A DNA stretch of 64,000 nucleotides from assembly GCA_025462735.1 (NCBI GenBank), contig JAOAPC010000018.1, positions 179,182 to 243,181 on the forward strand, given 5' to 3'. The notes under the pieces were generated by a model. That model was given only the letters and a program-made list of their open reading frames with translations. It had not been told where the DNA came from and ran no database searches. A program made the position numbers and the translations under genes. Numbering within the stretch: the stretch's first letter is position 1; every line of letters begins with the position of its first letter. Shown one piece after another: positions 52,895 to 60,885 of this stretch. This stretch comes from Acidobacteriaceae bacterium. GTDB taxonomy: Bacteria; Acidobacteriota; Terriglobia; Terriglobales; Acidobacteriaceae.

Positions 52895-54610
52895 CTACTT
52901 CCATCCCCGGCTGGTTAAGATCTCTACGAAACGAGGGTCCTTGCGCAATTCTGCAAAACCGGGCCAATACTTGGCTGTGGTCAATGTAGGATCGCTAATT
53001 GCATGAGCTTCTTGTGCGTATCGAATCGCTTCGTCTTGCTCTCCAGCGGCACAAGCGACCCAGGCCAAGACGGCAGGCGCCACATACTCTCGTTTTGATC
53101 GCCAGCGTAGTTCCATGTACAGCGCTTCTGCATCTGCGCGCTTTCCCATCTGCTCATAAGTTTGGGCAAGGGAAGCCATCATCCACGCCGATCTGCCGGA
53201 TACCTTGAGCGCCGATTCTCCTACCTCCGCAGCCTCGGTGAAGCGACCCTGTAAGTTGAGGGCGGTAAGCTGAGCCCAACGACCGAGAAAAGAGTCGGGG
53301 TCGATTTGAAGTGTTTCCAAGGCCGTCGCCAGCGACTTGTCTATATCAACGGGCAAATAGGTGAACGCTTGCATGGCTCTGGCATATGGCGAAAGAGGAT
53401 CGATCTGAACCGCCGCCATGGCCTGGGCAAGGCCTTCCTCGAAACGCCCTTCCGCCCATTGGAGGTAGAACAGCCCGTACCAAATTCGCGCCAATGAGTT
53501 CTGAGGTTTCAACTCCAAGGAGCGTAGGAATTCCCTCTCGGCGCTCGAGCGGTCCCAATCATGGAACAGATGGCACATTGCCAACGAGGTATGTGCCTCG
53601 GCCAGCGAGGGGTCGAGTGCGATTGCCTGCAGCGCCGCTTTCTTGGCATGTGGCAGGCAAGCCTCCGGTCGAGCCAGACCGTAAAAACCCACCATATTGT
53701 AGGCGTCTGCCAGCCCCGACCATGCCAACGCATACTTCGGATCTAGGGTGACCGCTTCTTTGCACCGCTCGACCGAGTGTATGAGTCGCGGCCCTCTTTG
53801 GAAGAATAAAGACCGCCCCTGGGTGTAGAACTTGAAGGCCTCGAGGTTATCTGTACCTGCTCTGAAAAGGGGACGCTGTTCAGAATCCAGTGTTACTTCC
53901 AAACGTTGTGCGATAGACGTCGCAATCTCTTCCTGGATTGCAAATACGTCCTTCATTTCTCGGTCGTACATCTCGGACCAGAGATGGTACCCATCCGCTG
54001 TATTTACTAGCTGGGCCGAAATCCTAAGGCGGTTCCCTAATCTGCGGACGCTGCCCTCCAGCACGGTTCGCACGTTGAGCTGTTCCCCAATCACTCGCAG
54101 ATCGACATTCTTTCCCTTGAACGAAAAAGAAGATGTTCTCCCCGCCACTTGAAGATTGTTGATTTGCGTAAGGGCGCTAATGATTTCTTCGCACATTCCA
54201 TCGGCGAAGATTTCATTTTCCGGGTCGGCGCTAAGGCTCAAGAACGGTAGCACTGCAATGGATGCCTCCGGGCTTGTTGTCGCTACGGTGTGCAGAAATC
54301 TGTAGCCCCGACGCGGTAGGGTTTCGATGTAAAGCGGGGTTTCTGCAATATCACCGAGGACTTCTCGCAGCCTTTTAATGGCGTTGTTAATGCCGTGGTC
54401 GAAGTCGACGAAGGTGTCGGTTGGCCATACCCGCTTTCGCAACTCCTCCCGGGAGACTATTTCGCCAGGGTGTTCTAGCAGCACCTGCAGGATTTGAAGA
54501 GGCTGTTCCTGTAAGCGAATCTTCGTTCCGCCTTTGCGCAGTTCTCCCGTTTTTTCATCGATCTCAAACTGGCCGAAACAAACGCGGCGCGCGAAGCGGG
54601 TGATCTCCAT
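52895..54610 (-). CDS. Winged-helix / TolB-like / TPR regulator (tandem paralog)
   Basis: 571 residues from ATG 54610; an upstream frame adds 65 non-conserved residues and is not used. The winged helix is CFGQFEIDEKTGELRKGGTKIRLQEQPLQIL...RVWPTDTFVDFDHGINNAIKRL. The TolB-like domain is IAVLPFLSLSADPENEIFADGMCEEIISALTQI. TPR repeats follow (ALAWSGLADAYNMVGFYGLA, AEAHTSLAMCHLFHDWDRSSAEREFLRSL). It is separated from the downstream paralog by one base, so the two are an operon. The divergent small secreted protein gene begins 227 bp upstream, making that interval a candidate control region. Confidence 0.83.
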   Translation of the reverse strand: MEITRFARRVCFGQFEIDEKTGELRKGGTKIRLQEQPLQILQVLLEHPGEIVSREELRKRVWPTDTFVDFDHGINNAIKRLREVLGDIAETPLYIETLPRRGYRFLHTVATTSPEASIAVLPFLSLSADPENEIFADGMCEEIISALTQINNLQVAGRTSSFSFKGKNVDLRVIGEQLNVRTVLEGSVRRLGNRLRISAQLVNTADGYHLWSEMYDREMKDVFAIQEEIATSIAQRLEVTLDSEQRPLFRAGTDNLEAFKFYTQGRSLFFQRGPRLIHSVERCKEAVTLDPKYALAWSGLADAYNMVGFYGLARPEACLPHAKKAALQAIALDPSLAEAHTSLAMCHLFHDWDRSSAEREFLRSLELKPQNSLARIWYGLFYLQWAEGRFEEGLAQAMAAVQIDPLSPYARAMQAFTYLPVDIDKSLATALETLQIDPDSFLGRWAQLTALNLQGRFTEAAEVGESALKVSGRSAWMMASLAQTYEQMGKRADAEALYMELRWRSKREYVAPAVLAWVACAAGEQDEAIRYAQEAHAISDPTLTTAKYWPGFAELRKDPRFVEILTSRGWK

Positions 54611-54837
54611 GAGGGTCAAACCCCTTAGCCAAGGGAGTTTAGCACTACTTTTCCTCGCGGAATAGCCGCGCTGGACGAGCCTGACAATGCGCTCAGATAT
54701 CTGCTGGAGCGTAACAAGAGAGACGCGCGGGATTGATGCCGGGAACGGTCGATGGCATAACACCATCTGCTCGGCTGTACTCGACGTTCTTGAAATCCGA
54801 TTCAAATTTCATGACCAACGCCCAACGGAGAAACCTT

Positions 54838-55296
54838 ATGAAAACTACGAAGCTTTTGACACTAACAATACTGGCGATGTTTGTTGTCCCCTCCTGCCTG
54901 CGTGCGGCTTGCACAAGTCACACCGGCGCGGGAACGTGGGGATTTACTACAACTGGTTCTATACCGGGGATCGGAGCAGTAGCAGCCACCGGGATGTTCA
55001 CCCAGGACGAGTCGGGAAACATCACCGGTACTCAGACCCGGAGTTTGAATGGCGACATTGCGGACGAGACCTTTACGGGAACCGCCACAGTGAATCCAGA
55101 CTGCACGGGTACCGACACGATTCAGGTTTTCGACGGCGGAGTTATGGTCCGCACCACCACTCTGCATGTGGTCTATGACGACGACGGACGCGAAGGGCGC
55201 GCGATATTCACTTCTCTCGTGCTACCCAACGGGGCCAGCTTACCGACCGTCCTCACGATCGAGACCAGACGGGTGTCCCCTAAAAGATCAGACTAG
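54838..55296 (+). CDS. Small secreted hypothetical protein
   Basis: The 152-residue protein runs from ATG 54838 (GGAG seven bases upstream). Signal peptide MKTTKLLTLTILAMFVVPSCLRAACT. The mature part is beta-rich with Gly/Thr-rich turns (GAGTWGFTTTGSIPGIGAVAATGMFTQDESGNITGTQTRSLNGDIADETFTGTATVNPDCTGT). The pattern resembles secreted autotransporter-like or extracellular repeat proteins, but no family was recognised. It is divergent from the two TPR regulators, which may control it. Confidence 0.72.
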   Translation: MKTTKLLTLTILAMFVVPSCLRAACTSHTGAGTWGFTTTGSIPGIGAVAATGMFTQDESGNITGTQTRSLNGDIADETFTGTATVNPDCTGTDTIQVFDGGVMVRTTTLHVVYDDDGREGRAIFTSLVLPNGASLPTVLTIETRRVSPKRSD

Positions 55297-55540
55297 CCGT
55301 TAATTCCTCGCCGCCGCAGCAGGAGAGCGCTGTCGAATGTCTAAACAACGTAATCCTGCTGCAAGGGGCTTCGATGAATGAGCCTTCGTGCAAGGAATTT
55401 TACCGTGTTCGCAAAGGCATGCGGCGGTGGAACCGGCAGCCATCGCCATTTAGTTATGCGAAATCACACATGCCGGGATCGACGCAGCATTCCACGACTA
55501 CGACTCTCACGGTTCAGTGACCAGGGAAAGGCGGAGAACA

Positions 55541-57100
55541 ATGTGGCGCTCGCCCCTTCTGATCGGGATCATTTGGATACTAGTGATCCTTGAGTCGAAC
55601 TGTGGCGGAGGAGCGAGCACACCACCGCCGTCGGGCCCAAAGTTATCTATTGCGACTGCTGGGTTGGTGGACGGAATGGTGACCTTCCCATATAGCCAAA
55701 CAATGCAGGCCGCTGGAGGTGTTGCTCCCTTCGTCTGGGGTGTAAGTTCCGGAAGTTTACCTCACAACATCATCCTCAATAGCAGCACCGCCAACATTTC
55801 CGGGACACCTGATACCGCACAGTTAGCAACCTTCACAATCCAGGTGAAGGACGCGAATGGTCAGACCGCAGTACAGTCGTACACTCTCAACATCAGCAGC
55901 ACGGGCTTAGCGCAACTGCAAACGGTGTCCGGACAGATCCCACCCGGAACAATCGAAATTCAGGGCGTCAGCGCCGGTTCATTCAATCCTCTGTCGTGGC
56001 AGCAGGACACCCTCAATTGGGTTCCTGACGTGCGAATGCCGATGCTGGCTCCTCTTTCCGGCGCTTTCCAGAACATTTATGCGCCGTGGCCACTCGAGCA
56101 GGCAAGTGGCTGGCGCATGTTTTATGGGGGCTGGGACGGAACAGATACCTCCAACGACAGAGTGTACAGCGTCACGACCCCCGACTTTCTTAGCTTCGGC
56201 AGCCGTCAATTGGTGATCGACCACGGGGACTTTCTGGATGTTAACAATGAGAATGTCGTACAGCTTCCCGATGGCTCGATGCACATGATTTGTACAATCG
56301 CTGTGGACCAGTTCAGCAATGGCAAGCCTGCGTATTTCTCGAGCCCGGATGGAATCATCTGGAACGGAACGCCCGAACCATACTCCGCACAGTTCGGCGA
56401 CGTGGTCTCGATTCCCAACGATTCTAACTATCTTGGGTGGGATTTTAACGGTGGTAACGTGCTCTTTAAGGAAAACAACGCTTGGACGCTCTATTACAGC
56501 GTTGGAATTTATGGAGCCATTGGCCAAGTTTACCGGGGAAGTTCCGTTGCCCCTCCAGTATTTCAACGGACCGGGGTTGCTCTTGGCACACCTCACTACG
56601 CCAACGATATAAAGAAGTTTCAAGCTGGGGGGAAGACTTGGTACCTCATGGCTCTTTACATCGAGGAAGCTGTGGCTGGTACAGTTCCCTCTCCTTCATT
56701 CTCCTATAGCCTCTCAAATGACGGTGTCACATTTGCATCGGAGCACTCGCTATTCGGTGGTGCATTTCCGCAAGATCATTTCGTGATGACGCCAGCCTTT
56801 GTGACTAAGGACGGCAGTATTCTCGGAGTGCTTTATGGGGCAAATCCGCTAGACCTCCTTAACGCCGCAAACCAGATTTTCGCCCGCTGGCTGCAAAAGA
56901 AAGTGGTAATTACGGATTCCTCGGGAGCGCAGTACACCCTGCAGGGTGGCTATGGCCCTGATCGCCAGTGGTTCCAGCTTCCATCGTCGGGATCTTTGCA
57001 AGCCACGATTACTGTCTATGCCGAAGACGGCATTACACCGCTCGGAGCGGGTCCGGTGATCGTCACTGGAGGCAAGGCATACAGTCTTGTGTTGAATTGA
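55541..57100 (+). CDS. Lipoprotein with Ig-like and beta-propeller-like domains
   Basis: 519 residues from ATG 55541. The lipoprotein signal ends LVILESNC, with the Cys as probable lipid site. About 40-120 is a putative Ig fold (VDGMVTFPYSQTMQAAGGVAPFVWGVSSGSLPHNIILNSSTANISGTP, typical of He_PIG-like domains). The large remainder has repeated W/G-rich blades (GWRMFYGGWDGTDTSNDRVYSVTTPDFLSFG; AYFSSPDGIIWNG; AWTLYYSVGIYGAIG), like five-bladed glycosidase (GH43/GH32/68) propellers. A glycan-hydrolysing or binding role is an inference. It lies 83 bp before the TonB-dependent receptor gene and may feed it. Confidence 0.65.
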   Translation: MWRSPLLIGIIWILVILESNCGGGASTPPPSGPKLSIATAGLVDGMVTFPYSQTMQAAGGVAPFVWGVSSGSLPHNIILNSSTANISGTPDTAQLATFTIQVKDANGQTAVQSYTLNISSTGLAQLQTVSGQIPPGTIEIQGVSAGSFNPLSWQQDTLNWVPDVRMPMLAPLSGAFQNIYAPWPLEQASGWRMFYGGWDGTDTSNDRVYSVTTPDFLSFGSRQLVIDHGDFLDVNNENVVQLPDGSMHMICTIAVDQFSNGKPAYFSSPDGIIWNGTPEPYSAQFGDVVSIPNDSNYLGWDFNGGNVLFKENNAWTLYYSVGIYGAIGQVYRGSSVAPPVFQRTGVALGTPHYANDIKKFQAGGKTWYLMALYIEEAVAGTVPSPSFSYSLSNDGVTFASEHSLFGGAFPQDHFVMTPAFVTKDGSILGVLYGANPLDLLNAANQIFARWLQKKVVITDSSGAQYTLQGGYGPDRQWFQLPSSGSLQATITVYAEDGITPLGAGPVIVTGGKAYSLVLN

Positions 57101-57183
57101 GGTACGGAATGCCTACAATGGCCGGGCGTGTTTTCTCGCAGAGGCAACGTGCCTCCATAAGCCTACATAGCGGAGGAGGAGCC

Positions 57184-60100
57184 ATGAAACGAAATGTTTT
57201 TTTTGCATGCACACTATTGTCCGCACTCGTCTTATCCCAAAGGCTGTACCCGCAGGGCGTCGGCTCCTCCGGGGACATCAACGGCACAGTGACCGATTCC
57301 TCAGGCGCAATGATGCCTCGAGTGAACATAGTTGCGATCGAAACTGCCAAAGGAGCACGTCGTGCGGCATCGACCGACGGCAGTGGAGGTTACCAGATTG
57401 CCGATCTGGAACCGGGGACCTATGACGTCAGTGTGCAGATGACAGGCTTTGCGACCGAGATTCGAAAAGGTGTAGCGGTAGAAATCGGGCAGACCGTGAC
57501 CCTTGATTTTCAATTAAAAGTTTCGGAGGTGGCGACCGCCATCGAAGTCACCGGTGAACCTCTCGTGATCGACACGGAACGCGCCAGCCAATCAGACACA
57601 GTAGCGGAAAGATACATCGACGACCTTCCCATTGGACGCCGCGATTACCTCACCTTTACCCTGCTCATGCCGGGCGTAAGCAACTCCAACACAATTGCCG
57701 ACAATGCCGATTTTCGCGTCAAGCAGACACCCCAAAGCGGGTTGTCATTCTACGGCAGCAACGGACGAGGTAACAGCGTGACCGTGGACGGCGGTGAAGC
57801 CAACGATGACGCTGGTGGTGTCCGCCTGACCTTGAGTCAGGATGCCGTACAGGAATTTCAGATTAATCGCAGCAACTACCCCACCGAGCTGGGCGGAGCC
57901 GGGGCCGCCTCTGTCAACATTGTCACTAAGTCTGGCTCTAACACGGTGCACGGCGGACTCTTCGGCTTCTTCCGCAACGATGCCTTGGACGCGCGCGATC
58001 CGTTTGCCTTTAGCCCGGCGTTAACTCCGGACCCGACGTTCGCCAATTTCAGCCTCACCGCTACAGGTTCGCCGATCAAGAATTCATTGAGTCGCCAACA
58101 ATTCGGCGGAAGTCTGGGGATTCCCATTCATCGCGACAAAACGTTCATGTTTGTCGCCTACGAAGGCTTGCGCTCGGATGCGCAGGACTCCGTGCCTTTG
58201 CTGACCCATAGTAGTATCTTCGCTCCGACTCCGGGGCAGCAGACTATCGCGGGAGGTCTGACGGCAGAAGGTAACAACACTCAGGTTCCGTGCCTTAGCG
58301 GCCCTGTGGGCGCCGCAGTGGCAGCGAAGCTAGGATTTCCCTCGCCCAATCCCACCACTTCCCTCCCTGCGGCGACCTGTGCGGCCGTACTGAGCGGAGT
58401 GCTGACTGTGAACCCAGCCGCCAGCCCGCTTAACGCTTTCGTCGTGAGCCAATTCGAGAAGGATGGCGGATTGTTTCCGTTCCCGACGCGGCAACACAAT
58501 GCGTCTGCCCGGCTCGATCACCGGTTCAGCGACAGGGATCAGGGTTTCCTCCGGTACAGCTTCTCTCACCTCGGGGAGTCCGACCCTGACGTGCAGGCTT
58601 TGATCGGTTTCTCCCGCGGCACGTCGGTGCTTAACTGGGACAGTACCCTGCAGGGCTCGTGGTTTCACCAGTTCAGTACAAATTCCGTAAACGAAGCACG
58701 CGTGCAATGGAACTGGTACCAGTTCAACGTGGACACCAACGATCGTGGCGGACCGGGATTGGACGTGCAGGGATATGGATTCTTCGGCCGGGGTATTTTT
58801 CTACCCAGCCATACGACCGCGCGGCGTTACGAGTTCGCCGACAACCTCACTCTCATTCGTGGCCGCCACTCCATGAGGATGGGCTTTTACGAATTGATCC
58901 GGGGTAACAACTCTACCTCCGATACTTTCTTCCCGGGACGTTTTGAGTTTCTAGAATTGCCCGGTAATCTGCTCAGCCCATGCCTGGAAGCGCCTATATT
59001 CTGCAATCTGCCGACAACCAATCCATCTCCGATCAGTACGCTGCAATCCTGGGGCTTTGGCTTGCCGGCTTTTTATGAGCAGGGGTTTGGGAACCCCAAT
59101 TATGTGGAGACCCGGCCGTTTACAGCTGGCTATTGGCAGGACGCGTGGCAAATTCGGCGCAATTTCAGCCTGAATTACGGCCTACGCTATGAACTGGATT
59201 CCGAGTACGGCCCTCTCAATACCTATAAGAAGGATTTCGCTCCGCGCCTTTCGTTTGCCTGGGACCCGTTCGGTGACCACCGGACTGTGGTCAGGGGAGG
59301 ATACGGGATTTTCTATTCCCCAATCTATGCCCAGATTCCCAATGTGGTGAGAACTCTCGGCAACGTGAATGGTACGAGGCAAATTGCTAACACACTGGTA
59401 TCGATCCTGGGTGTCCCCGGAGGCTCAAATCCGTACCAGAACTCGGCCGCCATCTACCAGATACTTTTTGGACAGGGGAAGATCCTGTGCGGCACACCTC
59501 CTGCAGGGCAGAATGCCTGCATCTCGGCAGCCGATATAGCCGCTCGTCCTATCAATCTGCAAGTCAGTAACGCTGGGCCGCTTCCGCCGGGGACTGTGCT
59601 CTTCTTTGGTCAGCCCGATTATCGAAGCCCGCAATCACAGCAGGCTTCGCTGGGAATCGAGCGTGAGATCGGAAGCGGCGTTTCGATCTCGCTCAGCTAC
59701 ATTTATGTTCACACCACTCACCTGCCCTGGGCGGTTGACAAGAACTTGCTGCCCGGAGCGCCAACCGTAAGCGGGGTGGCCGGAGCAAATGGACTCCCGA
59801 CGAACGGGCTTCCATTTCAGAACTGGGAAGCAAAGGAATGTGTGACCACTCCTAGCCTCTGCTTCGCAGATCCGACGCACACCATTCTTCAGAACAACCA
59901 ATACAGCTCCATCGCAAACGCGGTCTACCATGGCGGCATTCTGGAAGTGAAAAGGCGCTTCAGCAACCACTTCACCGTGATGGCCAATTACACCTACAGT
60001 AAAGCGATCGATGACTCGACAGATTTCAATAGCGACTACTCTGCGTTCAACGAAGTGAGCCTCGCGGCGGAGCGATCTTTATCGGACTTTGACCAGCGCC

Positions 60101-60552
60101 ACAAAGTAGTGATCGCGGCCATTGTGGACAGCCCATGGGAACGCTCGCGTTTGTTGTCAGGTTTTCAGCTCTCTCCGGTTGTCAGCTACAACAGCGGCCA
60201 TCCTTTTAATCTGCTGGCTGGCGCCGACATCAATGGCGATAATCATTTCACCAACGACCGTCCGCCCGGGGCCGGAAGAAATACCGGGCTTGGACCAAAC
60301 TATGTGAGCTTCGATATGCGGGTGAGTCGTTCGATCACATTCGCCGACAGGTATAAGCTTCAGTTCATCGCGGAAGGATTTAACCTCACCAACCGGACAA
60401 ACTATGCGAGCGTGAACAACATTGTCGGAGCTTCGCTTGCGCCGCCGTTCAGCGTACACGGAACAGCCACCGTCTCACCCAGCCAGCCACTGGGTTTTAC
60501 AGCGGCTTTTCCAAAACGTGAGATCCAGGTCGGCATCCACTTCGATTTCTGA
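57184..60552 (+). CDS. TonB-dependent receptor with carboxypeptidase-regulatory domain (Oar-like)
   Basis: 1122 residues from ATG 57184, with AGGAGG upstream; longer in-frame starts overlap the previous gene. Signal peptide MKRNVFFACTLLSALVLSQRLYPQG. Residues about 25-115 are a carboxypeptidase-regulatory-like fold (GDINGTVTDSSGAMMPRVNIVAIETAKGARRAASTDGSGGYQIADLEPGTYDVSVQMTGF). The plug domain is about 130-250. A long beta-barrel follows, with YTYSKAIDDSTDFN and FNLTNRTNYASVNN typical of acidobacterial Oar-type receptors. It is an outer-membrane importer or surface protein energised by TonB-family proteins. Substrate unknown; the adjacent lipoprotein suggests a glycan. A terminator follows. 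Confidence 0.88.
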   Translation: MKRNVFFACTLLSALVLSQRLYPQGVGSSGDINGTVTDSSGAMMPRVNIVAIETAKGARRAASTDGSGGYQIADLEPGTYDVSVQMTGFATEIRKGVAVEIGQTVTLDFQLKVSEVATAIEVTGEPLVIDTERASQSDTVAERYIDDLPIGRRDYLTFTLLMPGVSNSNTIADNADFRVKQTPQSGLSFYGSNGRGNSVTVDGGEANDDAGGVRLTLSQDAVQEFQINRSNYPTELGGAGAASVNIVTKSGSNTVHGGLFGFFRNDALDARDPFAFSPALTPDPTFANFSLTATGSPIKNSLSRQQFGGSLGIPIHRDKTFMFVAYEGLRSDAQDSVPLLTHSSIFAPTPGQQTIAGGLTAEGNNTQVPCLSGPVGAAVAAKLGFPSPNPTTSLPAATCAAVLSGVLTVNPAASPLNAFVVSQFEKDGGLFPFPTRQHNASARLDHRFSDRDQGFLRYSFSHLGESDPDVQALIGFSRGTSVLNWDSTLQGSWFHQFSTNSVNEARVQWNWYQFNVDTNDRGGPGLDVQGYGFFGRGIFLPSHTTARRYEFADNLTLIRGRHSMRMGFYELIRGNNSTSDTFFPGRFEFLELPGNLLSPCLEAPIFCNLPTTNPSPISTLQSWGFGLPAFYEQGFGNPNYVETRPFTAGYWQDAWQIRRNFSLNYGLRYELDSEYGPLNTYKKDFAPRLSFAWDPFGDHRTVVRGGYGIFYSPIYAQIPNVVRTLGNVNGTRQIANTLVSILGVPGGSNPYQNSAAIYQILFGQGKILCGTPPAGQNACISAADIAARPINLQVSNAGPLPPGTVLFFGQPDYRSPQSQQASLGIEREIGSGVSISLSYIYVHTTHLPWAVDKNLLPGAPTVSGVAGANGLPTNGLPFQNWEAKECVTTPSLCFADPTHTILQNNQYSSIANAVYHGGILEVKRRFSNHFTVMANYTYSKAIDDSTDFNSDYSAFNEVSLAAERSLSDFDQRHKVVIAAIVDSPWERSRLLSGFQLSPVVSYNSGHPFNLLAGADINGDNHFTNDRPPGAGRNTGLGPNYVSFDMRVSRSITFADRYKLQFIAEGFNLTNRTNYASVNNIVGASLAPPFSVHGTATVSPSQPLGFTAAFPKREIQVGIHFDF

Positions 60553-60631
60553 ATAAAGCCGGACCTGAACTCGCGAACAGCGACTTTGGTCGGCGGTTAA
60601 CCGAGCAAACCGAGTCGGCGCTCGACTGACC

Positions 60632-60654
60632 GCACCCTGAAGGTGCAGTTTTTT
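60632..60654 (+). terminator. Rho-independent terminator after TonB-dependent receptor
   Basis: A 5-bp stem GCACC/GGTGC (60632-60636, 60642-60646) with a 5-base loop is followed by AGTTTTTTC. It lies 80 bp after the receptor stop codon. Confidence 0.6.
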
Positions 60655-60870
60655 CAAGTTGTACCAATACCTTCCAATGCAATGTGGCTGCAGCTGACGC
60701 GGGCGAATTCACAGGGCTCACCCGGCCGTGTGGCCGGATAGCTTCCGGTTAGCCGACCACGAGACTGTCCAACCGAGTAGCGTGATTGAGCCGGTACATT
60801 TCTATCTAAATCAACTGTTTCCTATACCTCAAAGGGTCAAAAACAGATGCAGACTGCGCGCCAAGGTGAC

Positions 60871-60876
60871 TATAAT
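60871..60876 (+). promoter_or_regulatory. TATAAT box ten bases before the kinase start
   Basis: A perfect TATAAT ends nine bases before the GTG (60886) that begins the conserved kinase domain. If used, transcription would begin at or near that GTG, giving a leaderless mRNA. No convincing -35 box was found. Confidence 0.35.
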
Positions 60877-60885
60877 TGCGCACCC

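Larger units (their letters stand above)
60553..60885 (+). other. Intergenic region with terminator and kinase promoter
   Basis: 333 bp between receptor and kinase genes. It contains the receptor terminator (60632-60654) and a near-start TATAAT (60871-60876). No other gene was recognised. Confidence 0.5.
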
